Shown piece by piece: positions 23,972 through 35,532 of a stretch of 64,000 nt of DNA (position 1 is its first letter; the number at the start of each line of letters is the position of its first letter). A model generated the notes under the pieces. That model made no database searches and was not told the origin of the DNA. It saw nothing but the letters and a program-made list of their open reading frames with translations. This DNA comes from Vicugna pacos (taxonomy: Eukaryota; Chordata; Mammalia; Artiodactyla; Camelidae). The position numbers and the translations under genes were made by a program. The stretch spans positions 92,383,878 to 92,447,877 of the forward strand of contig NC_133023.1 in assembly GCF_048564905.1 (NCBI RefSeq), written 5' to 3'.

Positions 23972-25358
23972 TAAAGCTACTAGAGAGGAATCTCCATACT
24001 GTTTTCCACAGTGGCTTCACCAAACTGCATTCCCACCAGCAATGTAGGAGGATTCCCTTTTCTCCACAGCCTCTCCAGCATTGGTCATTTGTGGACTTTT
24101 GAATGATGGCCATTCTGACTGGTGTGAGGTGATACCTCATCGTAGTTTTGATTTGCACTTCTCTGATAATTAGTGATACTGAGCATTTTTTCATGTGCCT
24201 ATTGATCATTTGTATTTCTTCCTTGGAGAATTGCTTATTTAGTTCTTCCGCCCATTTTTGAATTGGGTTGTTTGGCTTTTTTCTTATTATGTCGTATGAG
24301 CTGCTTATGTATTCTGGAGATCAAGCCTTTGTCAATTTCATCATTTGCAAAAATTTTCTGCCATTCCATAGGTTGTCGTTTTGTTTTATTTACGGTTTCC
24401 TTTGCTGTACAGACGCTTGTAAGTTTAATTAGGTCCTATTTGTTTATTCTTGCTTTTATTTCTTTTGCTTGGGTAGACTGCCCTAGGAGAACATTTTTGA
24501 GATGTATGTGAGATTATGTTTTGCCTATATTTTCTTCTAGGAGGTTTATTGTATCTTGTCTTACATTTAACTCTTTGCTCCATTTTGAGTTTATTGTTGT
24601 ATATGGTGTAAGGGAGTGTTCTAGCTTCATTGTTTTACATGCTGCTGTCCAGTTTTCCCAACACCACTTGCTGAAGAGACTAGGAATAGAGACTTACCAT
24701 ATGACCCAGGAATCCCGCTCCTGGGCATATATCCAGAAGGAACCCTACTTCAAAAAGACACCTGCGCCCCAATGTTCATAGCAGCACTATTTACAATAGC
24801 CAAGACATGGAAACAGCCTAAATGTCCATCAACAAATGACTGGATAAAGAAGAAGTGGTATATTTATACAATGGAATACTACTCAGCCATAAAAATTGAC
24901 AACATAACACCATTTGCAGCAACATAGATGTCCCTGGAGAATGTCATTCTAAGTGAAGTAAGCCAGAGAGAGAAAGAAAAATACCATATGAGATCACTCA
25001 TATGTGGAATCTAAAAAAAAAAAGAATATAAATACAAAACAGAAACAGACTCATAGACATAGAATACAAACTTGTGGTTGCCAAAGGGGAGAGGGGTGGG
25101 AAGGAACAGACTGGGAATTCAAAATTTGTAGATACTGACAGGCATATGCAGAATAGACAAACAAGATTATAGTGTATAGCACAGGGAAATATATACAAGA
25201 TCTTGTGGTAGCTCACAGTGAAAAAAAATGTGACAATGAATATATGTATGTTCATGTATAACTGAAGAATTGTGCTCCACACTGGAATTTGACACAACAT
25301 TGTAAAATGACTATAACTCAATAAAAAAAGTTAAAAAAAATAAAGCTACCAGAGAGGA
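23972..25358 (+). mobile_element. Twin-primed L1, 1.35 kb, with 18-bp target duplication
   Basis: From 23990 to about 24682 the plus strand carries the complement of late ORF2 ('ggtgtgaggtgatacctcat', 'tccagttttcccaacaccac'). From about 24683 to 25340 it carries the directly adjoining downstream ORF2 and 3' UTR in sense ('accatatgacccaggaatcc', 'atggaatactactcagccat'), ending in an A-rich tail. An 18-bp direct repeat with one mismatch (TAAAGCTAC[T/C]AGAGAGGA) bounds it at 23972-23989 and 25341-25358. The inverted and sense parts meet where they are adjacent in the parent L1, the classic product of twin priming. Low divergence suggests an artiodactyl- or camelid-age event. Confidence 0.9.
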
Positions 25359-25384
25359 GAAAAGGGCCTTCCTGTGATCTGTTC

Positions 25385-26290
25385 ATTTGTCATATGATAC
25401 TTTAATTTAAAAAAATTGTAGTTATATATATATATATCTATATCATAAAATTTACCATTTAAACAACGCTTCAGTGAAGTATATTCACAATGTTGTGCAA
25501 TCATCACCACCACCATCCAGCTCCAGAATTTTTTCACCATCCCTAATAGAAACTCTACCCATTACACAATAACTCCACAATAACTCCTGTCTCCCCTTAC
25601 CCCCTGGTAACCTCTATTTTACTTTTTGTCTCTATGCATTTGCCTATTCTAAGACCAATGTAAGTGAAATCATACAATGTTTGCCTTTTGTGTCTACCTG
25701 ATTTCACTTAACATAATGTCCTCAAGGTTCATCCATGTTGTAGCATGTGTCAGCATCTCCTTCCTTTTAATGGCTGAATGTATTCCATTGTACAGATGTA
25801 CTGCATTTTATTTATCCATTCATCTGTTGCTGGATAATTGGATTGTTTTCACCATTGGCTATTGTGCATAAAGCTTCTATGAACATTGGTGTACAGGTGT
25901 CTGAGTCCCTACTTTCAGTTCTTTCGGGCATATACCCTAGTGTGGAATTGCTGATTCATGTGGTAATTCTATGTTTAAATTTTTGAGAACCTGCCAAACT
26001 GTTCTTCAAAATGGCTGTACCATTTTACATGGCTACCAACAATGCAGAAGGGGTCCAACTTCACATCCTCAGCAACACTGCTTATTTTCCATTTTTTAAA
26101 AATTATAGCCATCTTAGCGAGTGTGAAGTGGTATCCCACTGTAGTTTTGATTTGCATTTCTCTAATGGCTAATGATACTAAGCATCTTTTCATGTGTTTA
26201 TTGTGTATCTTTTTTGGAGAAATATCTGTTCAAGTCCTTCCTTTGTCCATTTTTTAATTATTTGGTTTGTTGTTCTTGAGTTGTATGATA
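25385..26290 (-). mobile_element. L1 ORF2 tail and 3' UTR, antisense
   Basis: The complement of an L1M-type 3' end runs from 'cataaaatttaccatttaaa' and 'caatcatcaccaccaccatc' through the ORF2 C-terminal coding region ('aatggctgaatgtattccat', 'agtgtgaagtggtatcccac') to about 26285. It is clearly older than the neighbouring twin-primed copy: the frame is broken repeatedly. Confidence 0.82.
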
Positions 26291-26299
26291 CTACTTTTT

Positions 26300-27260
26300 A
26301 AATCACTGTGTTAGGTGCTGGCAACATAGCAATGGATAAGGCATAGACTGTCTTCAGGAAACTCACAAACTAGTGGGAGAAGCAGACAATATTTGAATGA
26401 AGTATGGTAAATCCAATGATAATTATATGCTCAAGGTATTATGAGAGTTTCAAATGGGGTACAGTAGTGAAGGTGGGAAGCAGACAGAGTCTCAAAGGAT
26501 GCTAGCCAGGCAAAAAGGGGGAGGGTGCACATTCCAGGCAGAAAAGAAATGAGCAATGACTTGCAGGCATGACACAGCAGGGAATGTGCTGGAAACTACA
26601 AGCATTTACCTGCTGTTGAAGTAGCAAATCTAAGGTAGGCAGTGGCAAGAGATGCGGTGGGAGGGGTTGACAGGGACTGGATCATGCCAGATGTTACAGG
26701 TTGTTGTAAGGTGTGTTAGTGCTTTATCCTGAGAGCTATGGGGGGGTCATTCAAGGGTTTCAAGCAGAAGAGTTGTCTAGTGAAACTTGTGTTTTAGATC
26801 AGACCTTTGTGATCTTTTTTCATCTTACATCATAGAGTACATGGCATTCGGAGGTAGGTAGACTTGCAGCTGCATGCTGCTGGAGATGATGGGCCCAGGC
26901 TCCGGCTGCCCTGGGCCCAACACAGCTGTCGCAAGAGCTAAGATTGGAAAATTGTTTTAGACAGATCATGCTGACAGTCACATGAAGAACAGGTTGGAGG
27001 AAAACAGCACCGGAGGCAGGGTGTCAGCCAGGTATAGTAGGGACAGAGAGAACAACTAGGAGATAGAACTGACAGGACTTGAGAGATCGGAGCGAGAGAG
27101 TCGGGGAGGAGTCAGGGCTGATTCGAGGTTTCTTGCCTGGACAACCAGGTGGAGGAGCAGCATAGTTGAGAGGGAAGGTTATGAATTTAGGGCTGGATGT
27201 AAAGATTTGATTTACTTTGAGGTGACTGACTAGAGATGCCCAATAGATGGTCATTATGTT
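26300..27260 (-). mobile_element. L2/CR1-clade LINE fragment, antisense
   Basis: On the plus strand, 'ggtgctggcaacatagcaat', 'acattccaggcagaaaagaa' and 'gggactggatcatgccagat' resemble the complement of a common ancient mammalian CR1-clade LINE. The minus strand translates in part to a run like PDSSPTLSLRSLKSCQFYL, recalling the end of L2-type reverse transcriptases (PDSSLSL...IQSISKSCRFYLQ). It is broken and diverged. Confidence 0.55.
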
Positions 27261-27564
27261 CTTATTGGCTCTGTTGGCTGTGGAGAACTGAGCTGCATAG
27301 ACCAGCAATCCAGTTCAGCGTGGAAATTCTTATAGGAATGACTATACTAGAGATGCACCTTCTTTGAAAAGTTTTCAGCCCACAGCCTCAAAAAGGCAAC
27401 CTTTTGTATATACCATGAGACTCCAAACTTGGTCCACAGTTGAATGTAACAGGGACAAACATTTGACTCACCAATCAAGGGACCTCTCCTGAGAATCAGG
27501 CACTGGGGCCTTGTGAGAGAGTCAGTTGTTTGTGGGGAGCCAAGCTTGAAGGTCACATAGATCA

Positions 27565-27745
27565 GTTATTGTCAGATCGTGTCCCCAGATTATCAGAATC
27601 ATTTGAGAACTTGTTAGAAAAGCAAATTCTCATACCTCATCCCATAGCTACTGAGTCAGAGACTCTTGAATGGGTCCCAGTAATCTGTTTTATAAACCTT
27701 TCAGGCGCTTCTGGTGCCAGCTATCATTGATCTAGATTCATAGGA
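27565..27745 (+). mobile_element. MER5-type nonautonomous hAT-Charlie element
   Basis: The blocks 'cagattatcagaatcatttg', 'gagaacttgttagaaaagca' and 'ctgagtcagagactcttgaa' follow the MER5A/B order. The internal part is short, as expected for a MITE of ~180 bp, and the termini are eroded. Confidence 0.65.
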
Positions 27746-28019
27746 TCAGACTACCATTCTGAGAGTAGCCCTGATCAGTCCCCCAAGTGCTAATAAGTAA
27801 GCAGAGAAAGTTCCTGAAAACAAGCTGCCCAGTAACTTCCCAGTTCCATGAGTCCTCGCTGTTCTTCCTGCAATTGTAGTTTGTGAAATTTCCCTCCATC
27901 ATTACATAAATCCTTTTTATTCGAATGGGGTTTTCTTCTTTATAGTAATAGTGCTCTGATTTCGTAGTTGATTAGTTTTCCAAAAATCTTCTATTGTGCA
28001 TTAACTGTGTGGCTACTGC
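27746..28019. other. Intergenic, nothing recognised
   Basis: No repeat or exon recognised. Confidence 0.4.
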
Positions 28020-28700
28020 ATAAGACATCATAAAGGATACCGAGGTCAGCTAGACCGGGTTCTTGCACTTGAGACGCCCAGTTTAATGTAGGAGAAACAT
28101 AGGCAATGTTAGAAGCACTGTAGGGGTTGCTGAGCTTTGAGATTACCTGATAAGAACTAAATAAATACAGATCTTCCTTCCTAGATATCCATCATAAATT
28201 GAAAATATCATTAAATCGAAAATGAATTTAATACACCTAACTTACTGAACATCAAAGCTTAGCCTAGTGTAGGTTAAACGTGCTCAGAACACTTACATTA
28301 GCTTACCGTTGGGCAAAGTCATATAACACAAAGCTTATTTTATAATAAAGTGTGGAACACATAATGTAATTTATTGAATACTATGCTAAAGGGGAAAACA
28401 GAGGTTGTATGGGTTGTGTGCATACAAGATGGTTGTAAGTGTTTTGGACGTTTGCCCCCGTGATCACGTGGTTGACTGGCATTGTAAAGTCGAAAAATCT
28501 AAGTTGGAGACTGTGTGTCTGCATTTCAGTGGTATCTAGTAAGGCCAGAGGAGACCGCAAGGAAGAGGTGATAGTTGATATAGACCTTGAAAGATGAGTC
28601 TGCAAAGAAGAGGAGGAAGAAGAGGAGAAGGTGTTCCAAATAGGAAAATAGCACAAAGATACAGGAACTGATGATGTGTACATGGGGAGCAGTGAGTGTC
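28020..28700 (-). mobile_element. L2/CR1-like fragment split by a DNA transposon
   Basis: The flanks at 28020-28160 and 28525-28700 ('gaagaggtgatagttgatat', 'agaaggtgttccaaatagga') have the same character as the 26.3-27.2 kb segment. They are separated by an inserted DNA transposon. Heavily diverged; the assignment is tentative. Confidence 0.42.
28166..28523 (-). mobile_element. Tigger-like nonautonomous DNA transposon (~350 bp)
   Basis: Starts 'tacagatcttccttcctaga' and ends 'aagttggagactgtgtgtct' then GCA: imperfect terminal inverted repeats of TACAGA[T/C]-type with TA at the edge. Internal blocks 'aaatcgaaaatgaatttaat', 'cacctaacttactgaacatc' and 'tataataaagtgtggaacac' match a well-known mammalian TcMar-type MITE. 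No transposase is encoded. Confidence 0.62.
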
Positions 28701-29394
28701 ATAAGAGCAAATGCAAATTAAAAACCAGATACTTAATTCTCCTTGTTGAAAATAAGGGAAGAGGCTTCTCCCCACTTCTCTTATTTCTTTCAAAATTTCT
28801 TTCTAGGTCCCTTTCCTTTGTACGTATATATTTCTATTGGCTAAATAAGTCTCCCAGTAGTCTCAAAACTCGAAAATGTTTCCTCAAGGACCTGGAACCA
28901 CCTCCTTGAAATGCAAACATCAAGGGAGCTAGAGCCCCATCTCTCAGCTCCTGTATGAGTTTAAGAGCCTAACTTCCCTGGGCGTCTTGCTCTAATTTGC
29001 AAAACTATCTCCCATGGTAAAGATATACGTTTATTTCTCTCTATGGGTAAAGTCAACACGGGTGGTCTCCCCAGTTGTGATGGTAAAGTTAGGACAAACT
29101 ATGAATGACAAAAGGTGCAGTCACATTCTCTGACTTGAGGACTAGCTACTGTTGATCTTGAAAATCCATCTGAAATGGGTTGTATCTGTTTGACTCTCTA
29201 AGGGGGTGAGAGTCCTTTCTGTCTCTGCAGTCACTTAGTGGGTTACCTCTGATACTCCTCCCCTTCCAGTTTAACATTTATTCAATAATAAAAATGTTTT
29301 CTTTCATGACTACCATTGTGGAGAGGATTTGGGGGTTGGAGGAAGATCTCAGTTTTAAACTTCCCCAGCCAGGGTTTGGTTCGTCTGGGGTGTA
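28701..29394. other. Intergenic, no gene recognised
   Basis: Unique sequence. No repeat, RNA gene or supported coding exon is seen. Confidence 0.4.
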
Positions 29395-29615
29395 CAGGTC
29401 ACAGAGGCAGAGGCAGAGATGATGCTACAGGACGAGTGTAAGGCCGGAGCACAGAAGAGCCCTGCGTGAGCGTGTCAGCTTTACTCCGCGGGCAGTGAGG
29501 AGCTCTGGAAGATTCTTAGAGAAATGAAGTCATGTTCAACCTTAGAAAAATGACTCCGGCGGTAATGTGGAGGGTGGACTGAAAGGAAGAATGGTCAAGT
29601 GTCACAGCCCTGAAT
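29395..29615 (-). mobile_element. L2/CR1-like LINE scrap, antisense
   Basis: 'gaaatgaagtcatgttcaac' and 'gtaatgtggagggtggactg' resemble the complement of the same ancient CR1-clade LINE as at 26.3 kb. It is short and diverged. Confidence 0.4.
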
Positions 29616-32600
29616 GTGGACACAGTGATTTTTAAATGCTGTTTAAGGGTTTTCTTAGTCTGTTATTACTCAAAGGTTATTCTTGGACTGACCTTTCCCT
29701 GAGCCTCCTAACAATACCTGGATTTGTATATTTGTACTTTTACCACAGGGACATTACTCTAGGAAGCGGCAACAATAGTGGGTGTAGCTTGCATGTCTAA
29801 TGCTCCTTGGCCACTTTTTTCTGAGTGGTTTGGGTACTCCTCTGGCCCCACAGTCTCATCCCAATGAGTCTTGAGGCCCCAAGAACATTCAGGATCTAGA
29901 ATATCTCTGATGGTTTCTATCATGAGAAAGGAGTTGCTTATTACAGGGGTCTGTCCCATTGGTGGGTGATCAGTTTATGGTAAACACTTGCTTGATACTC
30001 AGTGAGGTCCTGTACACCAGCCAAGCTGAGGTGCGACTGTTAGTGCAAATGCCTTATTTACTGGCAGCCCCAACTGGAAGCCCCAAGTTGTGACCACCGA
30101 TTGCCTGGATTCATGTGGGTTCAGGCTTTCCTAGTATAACAACCCATGAATGGATTTCTTTAAGATGGGACTTTGTAACTAGAAACTGAGAACCAAAGAC
30201 ACTCTGAATGAACTACATACACATTTATTAAATAGTTAACAAAGGCACATCAATAACCACGTACAATATTTATATATGTAATTAACACAGATAGGATTCT
30301 CTCTTTACTGTCAATTTCCCCAACAAAGAATTGTTCAACTCTTCAGGTCATGAAGGCAAAAGGCAAAGTCTCAGTCCTGACCCTATTCTTCTCCACCCTC
30401 TTCTTGAGAACTACGTTGATCCTTGATGGGTTGACCACCATTTTCTGTAGCCACGTCTCTAGAAGCATGCTGCGTGCAAGGACTCCTGATTCCCTCTGCG
30501 TTCTCTCAGGTCCAGTTAAGGCACAGGCTGTCTGTGTTCGCAGGCGCTGTTGCTGCTGCTTGTTGCTGTTTATCCAGTTACTGTATAATTTTTCAGCAAT
30601 GTCTCTCTCTGCACGTGTTCACAGATGTCATGTGCTGAATTATTTATGGGGAAAAACCTCCCTCTCTGTCATCAGGAAAATCTGATTTTCTTTTTCCCTG
30701 CTTCTGTCTATTTTGCCCCAAGTATCCTGCCTGCCTCTGCACTGCGCTCTTTTCACCTTTTCATGCACAACATAAAAATGCTGGGCTGCCCAGAACTTCC
30801 TTCTTCTACCGATTCCCGCACCCTCTCTGGAATGCTGTGCTTTTGATCGGGGCGCCTATTTGAAAGGACAGGAGTCAAATCTCCTGTTCCTCTCACAGAC
30901 CTCACCCTTCTGTCCAGGCGGCCACCCCTTCTATGAAAAGCTCTTGGCTTTTATTCCCCGGACTCCTGCTGTCCTCCTGCTTAAGGGAGACGTGCAAGTC
31001 CAGGCACCGAAAGGAAAATCTGGGAGGGCTCGGTTCAGTGGGCACTTCTAGTCCAGGAAAGAGTCAAGTAAGAAGTCGCAGGGCATGCGTCCATCTGCTG
31101 GATATTAGCAAGTGTTGGCGTGGGGCTGCTCGCGAAATGGGACCATTTGTCAGGCCCATCACTGTGCCATGCCCTCTACCACAGGTGCTGACAACATGGG
31201 TGGACTCAGGTCTGTGGAATCTCAGGGTGTTCACTATCTAGTCAGTGTTTTAGGCTCACTATTACGAGAACTTTCCTGACCATAACAAAATGACAAGCAT
31301 TCCTTCTGGGGCTTTCCTGAGGTAGTGAACGCCTATACTGCCCATCCATAGGAATTTGGTTGCTGGTTCAATGCTGTGACTCCAATGCCTAGATGATGTA
31401 AAACATGTCTTCCTCATCTACACATGTGGCCATCTGATATTCCCCCACTGGAGAGTTGTGCCTTTTTAAATATAAACACTCCCAGGAGGGGCAGCCCATT
31501 AAGCACTGGCAGTCTCTAACAAACACCAGTGCGATCTGTCTCCTAGAGCTCAGTTATGAGCTGCCCTCCGTAGCCTCAGATGCTCAACAGGAAAGTTCTG
31601 AAGGAAAAACAAACCTACCTGGGGCGGCAGTTCTGATAAGTTGCACCCATGGGGCTTCTAGAAGGCAAGAGGCCACCATGGGGGATGAGAAAAGGAAGGA
31701 CTTAAAAATATATTGGGAAAAGGTTGAAATGTGCAAAGCGTTTTGCCTGTGGGTCAGCTTTCTCCTGGCCAACAGAAACTTTATTTTGCTGATGGTTCAG
31801 AACGCCTGGCCTGAATTCTTCCCTATCATTCAGCAGCTTCAAAGAGACATTAGCTGAATTCTTCGGAGGCCAAAGACCTCTTGTAAATTTCTGTATAGTG
31901 AACTGGTTTTAGTGCTGGAATTATCAGTCACAGAAACATATACAGCACATCAAAGGGCTCAAAGTTGGCTTATCAAGAAATGCCATAGTGGGAACCACAT
32001 TTAGAAATAGTAAACTGGGACCCAAGGGGGAGAGGAGCCAGTAGCTCTGTGTGATTCAGCTGATACAGGACCAGGAACCAACCTCTTTCCTGGGCCTTGT
32101 CACTGTTGCAGACACATGACTACTACTTTGCTCTGCCACAGCATCTCATCCAAAGCCTCTTCACCTCGGTTTTCCATCACCCCGCTGACTAAATGGTGGC
32201 GATGTGGCGAAGTTCCTTATTCGTGTTTCTAAGGATTTAGAAATCTGACAGAATAAAGTGTTCCCAAGTAACATTTTGCTTTCTTTAAAGAACGAAAATG
32301 AGTATCCTTTCATTTCTGTGCCATTGGTTGGCGAAAACCAATTTTAAGGGAGAGAAAAACGTTTTCATGTAAAAATTCATACAGCCCATTGCTACGAAAC
32401 CACCAATGCCCATCTTGAAAAGAATGAAATAAATGACACTGGTTTCATTTGTTACACTGAGGATGCAGGCTGGAAACGAGCAACAGGAAAATAGAAACTT
32501 CTAATAATGTAACTTAGAACATGCCTCAGAATTTCTGAAGCACAACAGAAACCAGTAAGCATTACCTGAAAAATGTTAGTGTTCTCTTGTCAGATACAAC

Positions 32601-32845
32601 TGTGTCTTTCTTGTGTTAGTGACATCAATCGTATAGGAATAATACACCTAACACAATGGATGCATTAGCTAGACAATTCAAAATACTGAAGGTATATATT
32701 TGGAAATTTATTCTATATATGAAATATAGCATTGAAACAAGTCAGATTTAAATTTTATATGAGAATTACCAAATATTAGGATTAATATACTAGAAGACAA
32801 ATCATTTGAAGTGAACTAATGTGTGAATATGGATTCATAAAAAAA
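29616..32845. other. Intergenic stretch just beyond the MBNL3 3' end
   Basis: About 3.2 kb with no confidently recognised repeat. The longest open frames, 30350-30685 and 31456-31857 (111 and 133 codons, plus strand), have cysteine runs or low-complexity character but no domain I know, no splice-site support and no Kozak context of note. I do not call them genes. The 30.18-30.85 kb block is moderately GC-rich and may be an old retro-insert, but I cannot name it. Confidence 0.4.
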
Positions 32846-32867
32846 GACAACAAAGAAGTTTACACAT

Positions 32868-32873
32868 TTTATT
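32868..32873 (-). terminator. MBNL3: Probable distal polyadenylation signal of MBNL3
   Basis: AATAAA on the minus strand. It is followed within ~15-40 nt by a T- and GT-rich stretch ('ttctttgttgtctttttttat' in part) suited as the downstream element. No convincing continuation of transcript-like unique sequence can be judged beyond it. Confidence 0.55.
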
Positions 32874-34714
32874 AAAAGAACAAAAAATAAACATAGAAAG
32901 AGCATACTAAAATGAATCACATAATGCACATGTCTAAACACAAACAAGCAGTACAGGACTATAACTTGGGGAAAAAAACCAAATCAAAGCATCTGCCTTA
33001 TTTGATAGCAGTCGAGAGACTGAGCTATTGCATTCTGGAAGCAAAATATTATAGGAACAGTTCATATTTATGAAATATTGTCATCATTATTTAAATCTAT
33101 CATTGTTACACAGGACTAAAATTTTTCTTATTCATAAGTATTTTTAAATTGACATTTTCTGCCCAAAATATGTTCTTCCATTTCCTACGTTATACTGGAT
33201 TGTTGTTCTGTAAATGCATAAAGTTAGCCCTTTAAAAAAAGACTATACTTAGGAGCATCTTTTTTTTATCTTAATTTAAATTATTGTAATTTTGGGGCAT
33301 GTAACAAATGGATCATTTTTCTAATAATTAAAGCAACAACAACAATAATAGGAAATTTATTCTGAAAAGGGCAACCCCAGAATCCAATGATAGAATGATC
33401 GTGGAATTCTCTCAACTGCTAGACACAAAAGACATAGCAACAGCATAATTTGGTTTCCATCATTAACAGATAAGCATTTGCATACAGAAATAAAGCTTTG
33501 AAATCATGCAAGTCTATGACAGATAAATCTTTAGGTTGTGTGATTGGGGAGAAATGAGCACTGCTTAAAGTTAGGTTACTCTGAGGTCTTGTAACAGAGG
33601 TGTTTTTTTAAAAAAAAAATTAAAGTAATATGATGTAGCTGTGACGTATTTCACAGTGATACATGTTTTTCCTTTTAGGTGTGTGGCTTATAGATTCACA
33701 AGGAAATGTCAACACAAGAACATGGGTTAAGGTGGGAAACTACATTGGTGACAAGGTTACAACTCGAATTTCTGACTACAGAATGAATGCATGCTTACAT
33801 CTTATATCAGTGTAAATGCTGGTCAGATGGTCAGGCTGTTAGATGTATGGTGAACTGTAAGTGAGTGTAGGCTGAAGGGGAAAAAAAGACATTTCTAACC
33901 AACTGGCCCTGAGCTATTGTACAACTGTAATTGTAAGGCTTGGATTGCTTTCTGGCTTTGGTTTACTTTCCTTTCTCTGTAAGTGAGAACTCTCCAAATG
34001 TGTAGCAATACTAATACCAGTTCCCTCCGTCCCAAGACGGGCTCCTTCTCCAGGGTAAGGGCGACAGGTCTCAAGATAGAAAGGATTCAAAGTCTGTATG
34101 GTGATCTGACCTAAAACCTTTCTAAGTTTGACCTTTTCTAGGCCTCATTGCCTGGAGGCAACAAAAAGATAAATGGTGATCTGTTGGTGACTTGGGGGCT
34201 GAAATTGGCAGAGATGGTCTGATTAAAACATTCATTTCCAGCTCCAGTGTGTGTAAGATTTTGGCCGGTAATCTTCTGTTTAGTTAAAACAGCAGGAGGC
34301 TGAAATGACACAGTGAAGCACTGTCTAATCTGGTAAAGGTAAATCAGAAAACAGCTTGCACTGAACAAGTATAAAGTAAGTAAAGCCATATATAAAACTG
34401 TGCCAGGAGCGTTTTTTTCCCTTGTTGAAGAGAATGAAATGCTCCATGCTGGCCATGCTAACTGTTACATTACATCTTTCAAGGGTTGCCAACTTGGTTT
34501 TGGATTCTGAATCCTGAAGGGGAAATAATGGTGAATGTTAACAGTCTGTCACTTAAATACATATTCATTGATATAACAGATATTTATCAATTGATAATTT
34601 TCAGTAAAAGATGAAATCAAACTTGATCCCAATGGGAATATCCAGCCTGCAATTTACAGGGTATTCCACTGCTTGTAACCATTGAAATAAGAAAACCTCA
34701 GCCAGAAACCTGCC

Positions 34715-34715
<1 letters not shown>

Positions 34716-34749
<34 letters not shown>

Positions 34750-34768
34750 TGTGTACGTGTACGTGTAC
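34716..34768. repeat. (GT)n microsatellite in the MBNL3 3' UTR
   Basis: About 15 pure TG/GT units, then GTAC-interrupted units up to 34768. In the MBNL3 transcript (minus strand) it would read as (AC)n. Length variation is expected between individuals. Confidence 0.9.
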
Positions 34769-35407
34769 AGTGAGGCTTAATTTAAAAAACCAAACGATCT
34801 TTGCTAGCAGTCTTGCTAAAAGATGAAGTACCTTTACTTTTGCTCAGGGCTGTTAGCTGAAGTTGACCTGTTACCTGTAACCAGTCTTCTCTCACGGTGA
34901 GCTGTAGCAAACTAGAAAGCCTCCACAACAGCAAAGCAACATCATGCTTTAGTTACGTCTTGTAGCGACAAAAAAAAAAAAACAAAAAAACAAACAAACC
35001 CTTCTTCTCAAAGCCTTAGAAATAACTCTCTCTTACTAACTTTCCCACTATTATCACAGACTTCTTATATTTAAAAGAAAAAGCTCCAAGGATTGCTTTC
35101 ATGGACTATGTACATAAGTGCAAAAAAGGTGTGTCTCACACGGTCGCACCCTAACTGAGACCATCAGTTAATTGCAGCATATGTCTCTTCAACACTGTTA
35201 TGGGGTCATTCCACAGCATCTGTATGTATGGTTTCCAGAATATGAATTCATTTTAATCTATGCTTTTGTTGGCTTTTAATCCTCATTTGGATATATTTGT
35301 ATAAGTATATAATTCCATAAAAATTTTTGTAGCTACAGTTATGTCACTTGTATAGAATAATTTTCAGTCAAGTTATGAAAGAGATTTAGTTGTATTACAA
35401 ATACAAC

Positions 35408-35532
35408 AATTGTGTTTTGTTTGTTTGTTTGTTTAGTGGAGGTACTGGGGCTTGAACCCAGGACCTCGTGCATGCTAAGCATGAGCTCTACCACTGAGCT
35501 ATATACTCACCTCTGCTCAGTAATTGTTTTGA
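35408..35532 (-). mobile_element. vic-1-type SINE inside the MBNL3 3' UTR
   Basis: The minus strand reads as a tRNA-Ala-like head (TATAGCTCAGTGGTAGAG, anticodon loop CTTAGCAT, box B GGGTTCAAGCC), then 'cagtacctccactaaacaaa' and a short CAAA-repeat tail. The body covers about 35419-35516. Related words AATTGTGTTTTG (35408-35419) and AATTGTTTTG (35522-35531) flank it as a diverged target duplication. It lies in the same orientation as MBNL3, so the transcript carries the SINE in sense. It has lost the usual CCTAATTACC segment before its tail. Confidence 0.88.

Noticed and set aside
31456-31857. 133-codon open frame, the longest single one in the window
   Set aside because: No domain, no splice-site support and no family I recognise; a frame of this length is expected by chance in 64 kb.
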